Source: Gammaproteobacteria bacterium UBA3532 (GTDB taxonomy: Bacteria; Pseudomonadota; Gammaproteobacteria; Enterobacterales; UBA3532). From it: a DNA stretch of 8,452 nucleotides. The translations under genes were made by a program, and so were the position numbers. Positions 1-6,222 of this stretch are shown here, piece after piece (positions within the stretch are counted from its first letter, which is position 1; every line of letters starts with the position of its first letter). The notes beneath the pieces are model-generated. The model was not told where the DNA came from, searched no databases, and was given only the letters and a program-made list of their open reading frames with translations. The stretch spans positions 1 through 8,452 of the forward strand of contig DFOV01000411.1 in assembly GCA_002376965.1 (NCBI GenBank). The letters are read 5' to 3'.

Positions 1-716
1 TTAAACCCAATAGCCTTCAAATAAGCCTGCTCCAACGTGCTGGCTTGATAAGCCTCCAAACACCCTTGCGTCGGCCCAACGTAGCAAAATTCTCCATGAT
101 GCAAGATCATGGTGTTGTCGGCAATTTCTTCTACATCGGCTAATAAGTGTGATGTGAAAAGCAGCGTAGCCCCTTCGGCGACGCGGGCTTTGAACAGTTG
201 TTTCACTTGAAATCGAGCGGAGGGATCCAGGCCACTGAAGGGTTCGTCCAAGACTATGATGGCTTTATTGCTGAGAAGGCAGCTGGCCAAACAAAGCTTT
301 TGTACCATGCCCTTAGAATATTGACGCACCCGGTTAGCCAGTACGGTTTGGGATAGGCCAAGTTGTTCGAGCATATCTGAAGCGCTGCTAGTTAGTTGAG
401 TGTTATAAAGCTTGAGGCTGTAGTCCAGGTAATCCCTTCCTGTGAGAAAGTAGGGAGGGGCGTAGCGATCAGGCAAGAAGGCGATAGGGCTTCTGGCTGC
501 TGGGAGCTGGTGGGATTTTCCAGAAATCTGAATATCGCCACTAAGAACGGGAGCCAGGTTGAGTATCAAACGTAAAAGGGTTGATTTTCCTGCGCCGTTT
601 TCACCAAGAATGCAGCTGGTCTGTTGTGCTGGAATGGTTAGCGAAACATCCTCAAACAGGGTTTGCTGAGGCGTTTTATAGTGTAGGTTTGAAATGGAAA
701 ATGCTGGCGTTGTCAT
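1..716 (-). CDS. ABC-2 type transporter ATP-binding protein (3' end outside window)
   Basis: This is the nucleotide-binding subunit of an ABC exporter; it would hydrolyse ATP on the cytoplasmic face to drive a membrane partner. Reading from the ATG at 716, 238 codons are open to the window edge with no stop, so the C-terminus is missing. The motifs appear in order: Walker A GENGAGKST (residues 38-46), signature YSKGM (133-137), Walker B AIIVLDEP (152-159), D-loop SGLDP (161-165) and switch His190. The Q-loop position reads LPD (81-83), with Asp where Gln or Glu is usual. The likely partner is the ABC-2 permease at 2461-3264, two genes upstream in the same orientation. No Shine-Dalgarno sequence precedes the ATG, which lies in the loop of a perfect hairpin (700-728). 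In-frame GTG or TTG codons shortly upstream are alternative starts but also lack a ribosome site. The family is certain; the substrate is unknown. Confidence 0.9.
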   Translation of the reverse strand, partial: MTTPAFSISNLHYKTPQQTLFEDVSLTIPAQQTSCILGENGAGKSTLLRLILNLAPVLSGDIQISGKSHQLPAARSPIAFLPDRYAPPYFLTGRDYLDYSLKLYNTQLTSSASDMLEQLGLSQTVLANRVRQYSKGMVQKLCLASCLLSNKAIIVLDEPFSGLDPSARFQVKQLFKARVAEGATLLFTSHLLADVEEIADNTMILHHGEFCYVGPTQGCLEAYQASTLEQAYLKAIGF

Positions 717-728
717 AACGCCAGCATT
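700..728 (-). promoter_or_regulatory. Perfect 12-bp hairpin with ATPase start codon in its loop
   Basis: Bases 700-711 and 717-728 are perfectly complementary (12 bp). The 5-nt loop, read on the minus strand, is ATGAC and contains the ATPase start codon. The stem is followed on the minus strand by TTTTCCATTT, so it could act as a partial intrinsic terminator after the pilin gene, as a translation-initiation switch, or as both. An upstream ATG inside the stem opens a four-codon frame (ATG CTG GCG TTA TGA) whose stop overlaps the ATPase ATG as ATGA. The pairing is seen directly; the regulatory role is inference. Confidence 0.6.
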
Positions 729-817
729 AAACACCAAAGTTTTGGCGAGTGCAATTTCGACTTCACAAACAATTTAAGAGCAATTTCAATCAAGCTGTCG
801 GCGTTTTAAGCCAACGC

Positions 818-1456
818 TTAGAATACGCGGACGATAGCCGAACAATCTTGAGGTTTGTTGGTGATATCGTATTCACCGTTACCATCTATACAAGTATCAA
901 GACCATCGAAACCTCGGATATCGCCTGAGGCGCCATTGCCATCATCTTTTCGACTATCCAGTGCTTGAACGATTTTTAATGGCACACCACCACCTAGAAT
1001 GAGTTCATGGGTTGTAGAACCAATATTTAGATTATCAGAGTAGGTGAGGACAAAACCTCGACCGAAGCCGTTGTTGGGACAGACCGATACTTCACAACCT
1101 ACTTCATCAGCCGCAACGTTAGCACTGCTATAGTCGCCACTGATTACCCCTGCTGCCGCAAGGTGAGCCCACACGTCGCCGCGCTCGCCATTGGTGTCTG
1201 CTCGGCCATTGCCGTTACCATCGCTGAGTGTTGAATCTATCTTGTCACTAGCGCTATCCATATCGCCAGGAATGGCATTGTATCTATCCTGAAACGCAAA
1301 CCATGCAGCTTGAATACTATCAATATTGTTCGATAGCGAACGGGTTTTAGCGTTGTCTATGAGTTCTCGTCCTTTCAATACCCCGCCTAAAAGGAAGCCG
1401 ATGATAACAAGAACGATCGCTAGCTCGACCAAAGTAAATCCGCGTTGTTTTTGCAT
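818..1456 (-). CDS. Type IV pilin / pseudopilin-like protein
   Basis: This is a 212-residue protein with a classical type III signal. A short basic leader (MQKQRG) is followed by FTLVELAIVLVIIG, giving a predicted prepilin peptidase cut after Gly6, a methylated Phe7 and the conserved Glu at mature position 5. The hydrophobic N-terminal helix (7-28) continues as GRELIDNAK into a helix, as in many pilins and type II secretion pseudopilins. The globular part has four Cys (121, 126, 189, 205) that could form two disulfides, and Asp/Asn/Gly-rich loops (about 79-94 and 170-197) suggestive of Ca2+ binding. The start is supported by GGAG seven bases upstream of the ATG. It has its own candidate sigma-54 promoter and lies between the two halves of an ABC-2 exporter. 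No pilus assembly ATPase, platform protein or peptidase is in the window, so it must use machinery encoded elsewhere. Pilin class is certain; major, minor or pseudopilin status is not resolved. Confidence 0.9.
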   Translation of the reverse strand: MQKQRGFTLVELAIVLVIIGFLLGGVLKGRELIDNAKTRSLSNNIDSIQAAWFAFQDRYNAIPGDMDSASDKIDSTLSDGNGNGRADTNGERGDVWAHLAAAGVISGDYSSANVAADEVGCEVSVCPNNGFGRGFVLTYSDNLNIGSTTHELILGGGVPLKIVQALDSRKDDGNGASGDIRGFDGLDTCIDGNGEYDITNKPQDCSAIVRVF

Positions 1457-1517
1457 ATAAAATCTCCAATAGGATGATGTTTCAGTAAAAGTAAGCGCTA
1501 CTTGTATAACAAGTTTA

Positions 1518-1532
1518 GCAAGCCTTATTCCA
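1518..1532 (-). promoter_or_regulatory. Candidate sigma-54 (RpoN) promoter of the pilin gene
   Basis: The minus strand reads TGGAATAAGGCTTGC, then T. It has the invariant GG and GC ten bases apart, TGG at -24 and a full TTGC at -12 (family consensus TGGCAC-N5-TTGC). Transcription would begin near 1506, leaving a leader of about 50 nt before the pilin ATG, with GGAG properly placed. The clustered TTCGACA boxes at 1662-1709 lie 155-200 bp upstream, a normal distance for a sigma-54 enhancer. An AT-rich stretch (about 1536-1600) lies between them and could bend. No good sigma-70 pair was seen here. Confidence 0.55.
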
Positions 1533-1661
1533 TTTGCTGTAAAAAAGTCAATAAATTCAGGTTTTATGCTTAACCGTCTGTTAATTAATATGTTTTTTTT
1601 GCGCGCAATGGGTGTTTTAAAAACTGGAAACAGGATTTATGGTCAAACAGGCGTTTAGAGG

Positions 1662-1709
1662 TTCGACACTGTCATGAATTCGACATCGCTAGTGTCGAAA
1701 TTTCGACAT
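1662..1709. promoter_or_regulatory. Cluster of four TTCGACA boxes including a 16-bp palindrome
   Basis: TTCGACA occurs on the plus strand at 1662-1668, 1679-1685 and 1702-1708, and inverted at 1693-1699. The last two form the perfect palindrome TGTCGAAATTTCGACA (1693-1708). A longer 9-bp inverted pair, TTCGACACT/AGTGTCGAA, joins 1662-1670 with 1691-1699. Four copies of a 7-mer in 47 bp of non-coding DNA suggest binding sites for a dimeric regulator. Their position upstream of the sigma-54-like promoter fits an NtrC-type activator. The regulator is not identified. Confidence 0.55.
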
Positions 1710-1714
1710 TAACA

Positions 1715-1735
1715 GCCTGCAATAGGTCAGCAGGC
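1715..1735 (-). terminator. Weak terminator-like hairpin after the TPR-like gene
   Basis: GCCTGC (1715-1720) pairs with GCAGGC (1730-1735), a 6-bp GC-rich stem with a 9-nt loop, 20 bp past the stop of the upstream minus-strand gene. The following minus-strand bases (TGTTAAT) give only a poor T-run, so termination may be weak or factor-dependent. It separates the permease/TPR-like pair from the pilin promoter. Confidence 0.3.
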
Positions 1736-1754
1736 ATAGTTCGTGATATGGCAG

Positions 1755-2459
1755 TTACTCTTCAGTAGTTGTGCCAATCGCCAGGTTTTCCAGTTCTTCC
1801 GTTAAAAAGCGGATCTCTTTTGGGTCATTGAGTTCATCGTTGGCCAACAGTGCTCCAATCAGTAAAGCGGCAGACTCGTGCTTGCCCATATCTTTAAGAA
1901 TAATTATTTGCATATCACGTACCCAGTAGGGGATGTGCCGCGCGTTGGCATGCTCGGTGAGCGCCTGGCTGTATTTTAACGCTAGAGGAAGGTCGTTAAG
2001 GTCGTGCTTAGCTAGAATAGCGACATGTGCCAGCCATTGCCAACGCTCTTCCGGGTGGTCGAGAAACTGGTGATAAACGAAATCAAACATCAGCCTTTGA
2101 CGCTCAGGATCGCCAACATTGCCATAAAGTTTGGCTGCCGCTAATAGCGGGTAGCGGCTTTCTGGATGCAAGCGTATTAGTTGTTCGAGCCAGCGAATCA
2201 GGCGAGGGTAATCCAGCTGTCTATAAGATACATTTAAGCCCGGTTGGCGATCATGGCTTTGCAACCACAGATTGAGAAACTGAGCCAAGGGAATTGGGTC
2301 GCCTAGACTTAACAGTTGTAAGTGTGATGCTGAAGGTGGAGGAGGCAGTGGCTGATAATCTGCACTGCTCTCGCTGAACTGCTGGTAGAATAGCCACTGG
2401 CTTAACAGTGCGATGACTACTAGCAGGCTGTATGTGATTACATAGCGATGGCGGCTCAA
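1755..2459 (-). CDS. Membrane-anchored alpha-helical (TPR-like) protein, unknown function
   Basis: I do not recognise a named family. With the TTG start chosen here the protein has 234 residues: a basic N-terminus (LSRHR), one membrane helix (VITYSLLVVIALLSQWLF), a proline-rich linker (PLPPPP), then a soluble region of amphipathic helices that look like TPR or similar repeats (for example the segment beginning YPRLIRWLEQL and the one containing LALKYSQAL). The topology suggests a periplasmic helical-repeat domain tethered to the inner membrane, a common scaffold for protein contacts. An upstream ATG at 2516 would give 253 residues but overlaps the permease by 56 bp and lacks a ribosome site. 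The TTG at 2459 lies one base after the permease stop and follows AAAGG at nine bases, so I prefer it. The tight coupling suggests it is an accessory subunit of that ABC exporter. Confidence 0.75.
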   Translation of the reverse strand: MSRHRYVITYSLLVVIALLSQWLFYQQFSESSADYQPLPPPPSASHLQLLSLGDPIPLAQFLNLWLQSHDRQPGLNVSYRQLDYPRLIRWLEQLIRLHPESRYPLLAAAKLYGNVGDPERQRLMFDFVYHQFLDHPEERWQWLAHVAILAKHDLNDLPLALKYSQALTEHANARHIPYWVRDMQIIILKDMGKHESAALLIGALLANDELNDPKEIRFLTEELENLAIGTTTEE

Positions 2460-2460
2460 C

Positions 2461-3264
2461 TTATAGGGCCTTTCGTTGTAAGTCAAGCATGCCGATGGCC
2501 GACAATAGGACGACATATATCAGAGTTTGTACTAAAGGGTAAACTAGCACATCTGCATGGGGTGGTGAAATCAACCAATGGCTGGACGAGAAGCGACTCA
2601 AGTCAGGCAGAAACCAGCTTAGCACTTCCATCACCTTTGATATAACGATATCGCCAAGCGTTGCTGTGTCATCTATGCGATAGCTTGCTATCAACCCCAG
2701 TGCGTTGATAGATCGGCATAGTAGATAAAATAAGAATAACAGTCCCAGAGTTGGTGGCAACTGGCGAAAGGAAAAACACAAGATGATCGATGCGCTGGTC
2801 ATGATCATCATTTCACCAAGTAAACTGATACCCCAGAGCAGGCTGCTACTCGTGCCACTCACCAGCCACAAGGCCAAAGTTGACATCAGGCTCAAAACAA
2901 GCGCTACCAGCCCGTAGCTGAATAGCTTGGCTAAGTAATAGGTATGACGCGGAATGGCCAGCGACAGAAACCAGTCTAGCTGCTTATCTTGCTGTTCACG
3001 TAACACCGCGTTACACACAAAGATGCATTGAATAACGACGCTGGCGATGCGCAACCAGCTGGCCATTAATCCTGTTTGGAACTGTGCCTGTTCGGTGATA
3101 GCGACTTGGCCGATAAAGGCGACCAAGCCGAAACTGGAAATGATCAGTATCAGCATGGCCCAAATCAGGCGATTAAACAGGGCCTCATGCAGGCTCATTT
3201 TGATCATGTGGAGCAAGGGGTTATGGTCTATAGTTGTCTCTATGTGATCTATAGTTGTCTTCAT
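2461..3264 (-). CDS. ABC-2 type transporter permease
   Basis: This is a 267-residue integral membrane protein with about six hydrophobic helices (roughly 33-52, 74-94, 111-135, 141-163, 171-193 and 240-260), the usual size and layout of ABC-2 permeases. The segment LREQQDKQLDWFLSLAIPR between helices 2 and 3 matches the cytoplasmic region of this family that contacts the ATPase (inference from family architecture). It should form the channel of an exporter with the ATPase encoded at 1-716. The gene is coupled to the downstream TPR-like gene, one base apart. The first 15 residues contain a tandem TTIDH repeat created by the 21-bp DNA repeat at 3227-3281. This makes the annotated N-terminus doubtful: Met20 or Met23 are possible true starts, although none of the three has a good ribosome site. 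The substrate is unknown. Confidence 0.82.
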   Translation of the reverse strand: MKTTIDHIETTIDHNPLLHMIKMSLHEALFNRLIWAMLILIISSFGLVAFIGQVAITEQAQFQTGLMASWLRIASVVIQCIFVCNAVLREQQDKQLDWFLSLAIPRHTYYLAKLFSYGLVALVLSLMSTLALWLVSGTSSSLLWGISLLGEMMIMTSASIILCFSFRQLPPTLGLLFLFYLLCRSINALGLIASYRIDDTATLGDIVISKVMEVLSWFLPDLSRFSSSHWLISPPHADVLVYPLVQTLIYVVLLSAIGMLDLQRKAL

Positions 3265-3281
3265 TGCGCTCTAACTTGTCT
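3227..3281. repeat. Three TTGTCT boxes at exact 21-bp spacing between divergent genes
   Basis: TCTATAGTTGTCT occurs twice without mismatch (3227-3239 and 3248-3260). Its core TTGTCT recurs at 3276-3281, so the core starts at 3234, 3255 and 3276. Twenty-one bp is about two helical turns, which would put all three on one face of the DNA. The array spans the start of the permease gene and the 34-bp gap before the divergent kinase gene. It could be an operator for one or both promoters; alternatively the two exact copies are a small coding duplication. Confidence 0.5.
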
Positions 3282-3298
3282 TTTTTAATTAGCATAAC

Positions 3299-4993
3299 AT
3301 GAACCTGAAAAACTTCCTGGAAAATACCCATTTTGTAGTGCTCGGTGTTTGTTTGCTCTGCTTGCAGATTGCATTAGCGCATATGGATGAGTTGTGGGTT
3401 CGAACCATCGCGTTTAATTTGCATGCTGCGTTATTTTTGAGTGCTAACGCAACAACCTGGCCAGAAGTAGCGGGTTGGCGGCGCTGGGTTCTATCACTGG
3501 TTGTGGTGTCACTGGTTTTACTGGCTAATTTTTTTACGCCATTTATGGCGATCTGGTTGGGGCTGGCTAGTAGTTTTGTTGCCGGTAAGATTCTGCAAAC
3601 GCAGGGAACTCGGGTGGCCTATGGCTTGGTAATACTGATTTTATTTTGGGATCTGTTTATTTTGGTATTACCGATGATAGCGGAGGTTAATCCGTGGGGG
3701 CGGGACGGGCAGCTGTTGCTGATTATTGTTGGTGCGTTGCTGAGTTTGGGATTGATCGTTCGCCCGGTGTGGAAGCCAATGTTAGCCTCTGATACCGATA
3801 TTGTTCATGTATTTACCACGGGACTTTTGGTTTCGCAGATTTGTTTGGCCACACTGTTGATGATGAACCATACCGCGTTGAGCTTTTTTTCGTCGCTGGT
3901 TTTATCGGTGGTGACGGTGCTGGCGATCTTGTTATCCATTGCGATTTTATGGAGCCCTAGTCATGGTCGGCCAGGACTGCGTGACTGGTGGACATCCTAT
4001 TTGTTCAATCTTGGTACTCCATTAGAAAACTGGTTGAACCAATTAATTCGGCTAGGCGAGGTGAAGCGGATCTCCTCTAGCTCGTTCCTGTTAGCCAATC
4101 TAGAACAATTAAATCAGTTTCCGTGGATTGATGGCGTGAAATGGGTCGAGCAGGGCGAAGAGGGAATGTATGGCGAACCAACCGGCCACTCGACCTATTG
4201 GGAGCAATCGGGACTTGAATTGACCATTTACAGTCCTTATCGACTTGGGCCTGTGTTGGAGATCCATACTACACTCCTGCTACGCTTGCTGAGTTTCTTC
4301 TACCAGGCCAAGCAACAAGAAGAATCTCTCACTCAACAAACCCAGCTGAAGGCAATTTACGAAACTGGCTCTAAAGTGACGCATGATATTAAGAATATTC
4401 TGCAATCATTGCAGAGTATGATGGCTATCAGTCAGCGTAGCGATGTCGATCAGCAACAGGTTTATCCGATGTTTGCCCAGCAGATCCCGTTACTCTATGA
4501 ACGCTTGAGTCTAACCTTAGGTAAGTTGCAAGCGCCGGTGGTGGATGATGATGGCGAATTACTGCCGTTGGTTGAATGGTGGCACCGTTTGGATGCACGA
4601 TTTCTGGGACGCGGCATTGTCTTTAGCATGACCGGTGAACCGGCATCCGAGTCGAAAACACTGATATTGGCATCGGTTCTCGACTCGATTTTGGAAAACC
4701 TTCTCGAAAACGCCCGCAGCAAACGTCAGTTTGAGGGTGAAATTGATATTCATGTTGAGCTGAAATGGGGCGGGCGCTCGCGTTGGCGAGTGTCTGTCAC
4801 TGACAGTGGCAGTGCGGTTCCTGATGACATCTTACCCATGCTGTTTAAAAAGGTGGTGCCATCGGCCCGCGGCTTTGGAACCGGATTGTATCAGTGTGCC
4901 AAGATGGCTCGGCGCTATGGCTATGCATTGCTACTAACCCATAATGCAAATGGCCATGTTGTATTTGATGTTTCGCCCGAAGAGGATGTTTAA
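3299..4993 (+). CDS. Membrane sensor histidine kinase, PrsK-like
   Basis: A 564-residue two-component sensor. The N-terminal half (about 10-218) is a multi-helix membrane region of roughly seven hydrophobic segments. A cytoplasmic linker of about 115 residues follows (about 235-345, possibly a degenerate GAF domain). The phospho-acceptor box is HDIKN (His362). The ATPase domain has an N-box ENLLENA (466-472), G1 TDSGSAVP (501-508), an F-box-like LPMLFKK and G2 GFGTGL (525-530), so all catalytic motifs look intact. Multi-helix sensor plus HDxKN-type box resembles PrsK, the kinase of PEP-CTERM/exosortase systems that works with the sigma-54 activator PrsR. This protein is shorter than the roughly 690 residues I recall for PrsK, so the match is tentative. 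No response regulator is in the window. The ATG lacks a clear ribosome site. The gene diverges from the ABC permease and overlaps the convergent decarboxylase by 4 bp. Confidence 0.85.
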   Translation: MNLKNFLENTHFVVLGVCLLCLQIALAHMDELWVRTIAFNLHAALFLSANATTWPEVAGWRRWVLSLVVVSLVLLANFFTPFMAIWLGLASSFVAGKILQTQGTRVAYGLVILILFWDLFILVLPMIAEVNPWGRDGQLLLIIVGALLSLGLIVRPVWKPMLASDTDIVHVFTTGLLVSQICLATLLMMNHTALSFFSSLVLSVVTVLAILLSIAILWSPSHGRPGLRDWWTSYLFNLGTPLENWLNQLIRLGEVKRISSSSFLLANLEQLNQFPWIDGVKWVEQGEEGMYGEPTGHSTYWEQSGLELTIYSPYRLGPVLEIHTTLLLRLLSFFYQAKQQEESLTQQTQLKAIYETGSKVTHDIKNILQSLQSMMAISQRSDVDQQQVYPMFAQQIPLLYERLSLTLGKLQAPVVDDDGELLPLVEWWHRLDARFLGRGIVFSMTGEPASESKTLILASVLDSILENLLENARSKRQFEGEIDIHVELKWGGRSRWRVSVTDSGSAVPDDILPMLFKKVVPSARGFGTGLYQCAKMARRYGYALLLTHNANGHVVFDVSPEEDV

Positions 4994-6222
4994 ATCACGA
5001 TTTCAACCGGTGGTGGATGGCTTAAAAACTGATGGGGGCTGGCGCTGAAGCCATAAGCTCCTGACTGAAACACCACAACATAATCGCCGACATCGGCATT
5101 GGCAGGGAGTTGCATTTTGTCGGCGAGGCGATCCAGTGGCGTACACAGTGGTCCTACAATATAGGTTTCTTCAAGTCTTTCGTCTTGAAGGCGATTGCCA
5201 ATAACTACCGGATAGTTCTTGCGGATAACCTGGCCAAAGTTGCCGGAAAGACTTAAATGGTGGTGCATGCCGCCATTGCAGATCAGGTACTTTTGTCCGC
5301 GCGACTGCTTTTTATCAATCACTTGGCAAACGTAATAACCTGCTTCGCCAACCAAATAGCGACCAAGCTCTATCACTATGCGAGTGGATGTATAGGATTG
5401 ACGTACCTCGTCAATGAGTGTTTGAAGGTTGTTAGCAATAGGCTCCACATCTAGTGGCTGCTCGCCAGGAAAGTACGGAATGCCAAAGCCGCCGCCTATA
5501 TTAAACCACTCGGGTTCTTGGGGCGCAGATTGAGCGAGGCGCAAGGCTAATTCGATCGATGCGTTTTGTGCTGCAATGATGGCGTCTGCCTTTAGGTTTT
5601 GCGAGCCACTAAATATATGGAAGCCAACGAATTGCAACGGTTCCGGCCAATTTTGAAAAACAGTTTCTATTCGTTCGGCATCTATTCCAAATGGTTGAGC
5701 ACCACCAGCCATTTTCATGCCCGCCGCTTTTAGCTGAAAATCCGGATTAACCCGAAGCGCCACTTTTGCTGCTTTCCCCAAGCGCTGACTAGCCTCTGTC
5801 AGCAGGTCAAGTTGCCTTTCTGATTCGGCGATAGTGACAATGCCTGCACAGATAGCGGCATCCATTTCAGCGCTGGTCTTACCTGGCCCAGCGAAACTAA
5901 TATGATGTCTGGGAGTTGCTGTTGCGATAGCGGTTTGTAGTTCCTTTAGCGAGGCGACATCCAGTCCATCGACCCAGTCGCTAACTCGCTGAACGATAGC
6001 TGGCATCGGGTTGGCTTTAATTGCATAGTGGACATCAACGCCTTCGGGTAGTTTGCTCTTAAGGTTCTGAATTCGATGATTTATTTGTGTCGTACTATAC
6101 ACATAGAAGGGGTTGGTTCCTGCTAAGGCGTTGAGGGCTTGCAGCGAATGTCCGTCCAGTTCAAAACTCTTCGCGTTTTTGGGAAGTTGCGCTAGGCGCG
6201 CATGGTTTGACGGTGTGCTCAA
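4990..6222 (-). CDS. PLP-dependent decarboxylase, exosortase A-associated type
   Basis: A 410-residue fold-type III PLP enzyme of the diaminopimelate/ornithine decarboxylase superfamily. It shows the PLP-binding lysine in HYAIKANP (Lys69), FHIFSGSQ (from 201), the glycine-rich phosphate site GGGFGIPYFPGE (243-254), ELGRYLVGEAGYY (from 285), the catalytic Cys360 in GPLCTPLD, and QSGAYG (386-391). The motifs MKMAGGAQPFGIDAE and the tail FLSHPPPVEIVI closely recall the subgroup that accompanies exosortase A (TIGR03099 type) rather than biosynthetic LysA; this is from memory, not a search. The start is TTG, supported by AAGGAG five bases upstream. It overlaps the ligase stop by 4 bp, so the two are translationally coupled. 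The substrate is unknown: it probably decarboxylates an amino acid or amino-acyl intermediate made with the upstream ligase. The stop overlaps the convergent kinase gene. Confidence 0.88.
   Translation of the reverse strand: MSTPSNHARLAQLPKNAKSFELDGHSLQALNALAGTNPFYVYSTTQINHRIQNLKSKLPEGVDVHYAIKANPMPAIVQRVSDWVDGLDVASLKELQTAIATATPRHHISFAGPGKTSAEMDAAICAGIVTIAESERQLDLLTEASQRLGKAAKVALRVNPDFQLKAAGMKMAGGAQPFGIDAERIETVFQNWPEPLQFVGFHIFSGSQNLKADAIIAAQNASIELALRLAQSAPQEPEWFNIGGGFGIPYFPGEQPLDVEPIANNLQTLIDEVRQSYTSTRIVIELGRYLVGEAGYYVCQVIDKKQSRGQKYLICNGGMHHHLSLSGNFGQVIRKNYPVVIGNRLQDERLEETYIVGPLCTPLDRLADKMQLPANADVGDYVVVFQSGAYGFSASPHQFLSHPPPVEIVI

Noticed and set aside
2027..2645. Plus-strand open frames inside the TPR-like and permease genes
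   Set aside because: They are antisense to genes with clear protein features and show no ribosome sites or domains.
3292..3305. GG-N10-GC sigma-54-like site on the minus strand before the permease
   Set aside because: Only the invariant dinucleotides match; the flanks (AGG and ATGC) are poor and no enhancer boxes lie upstream.
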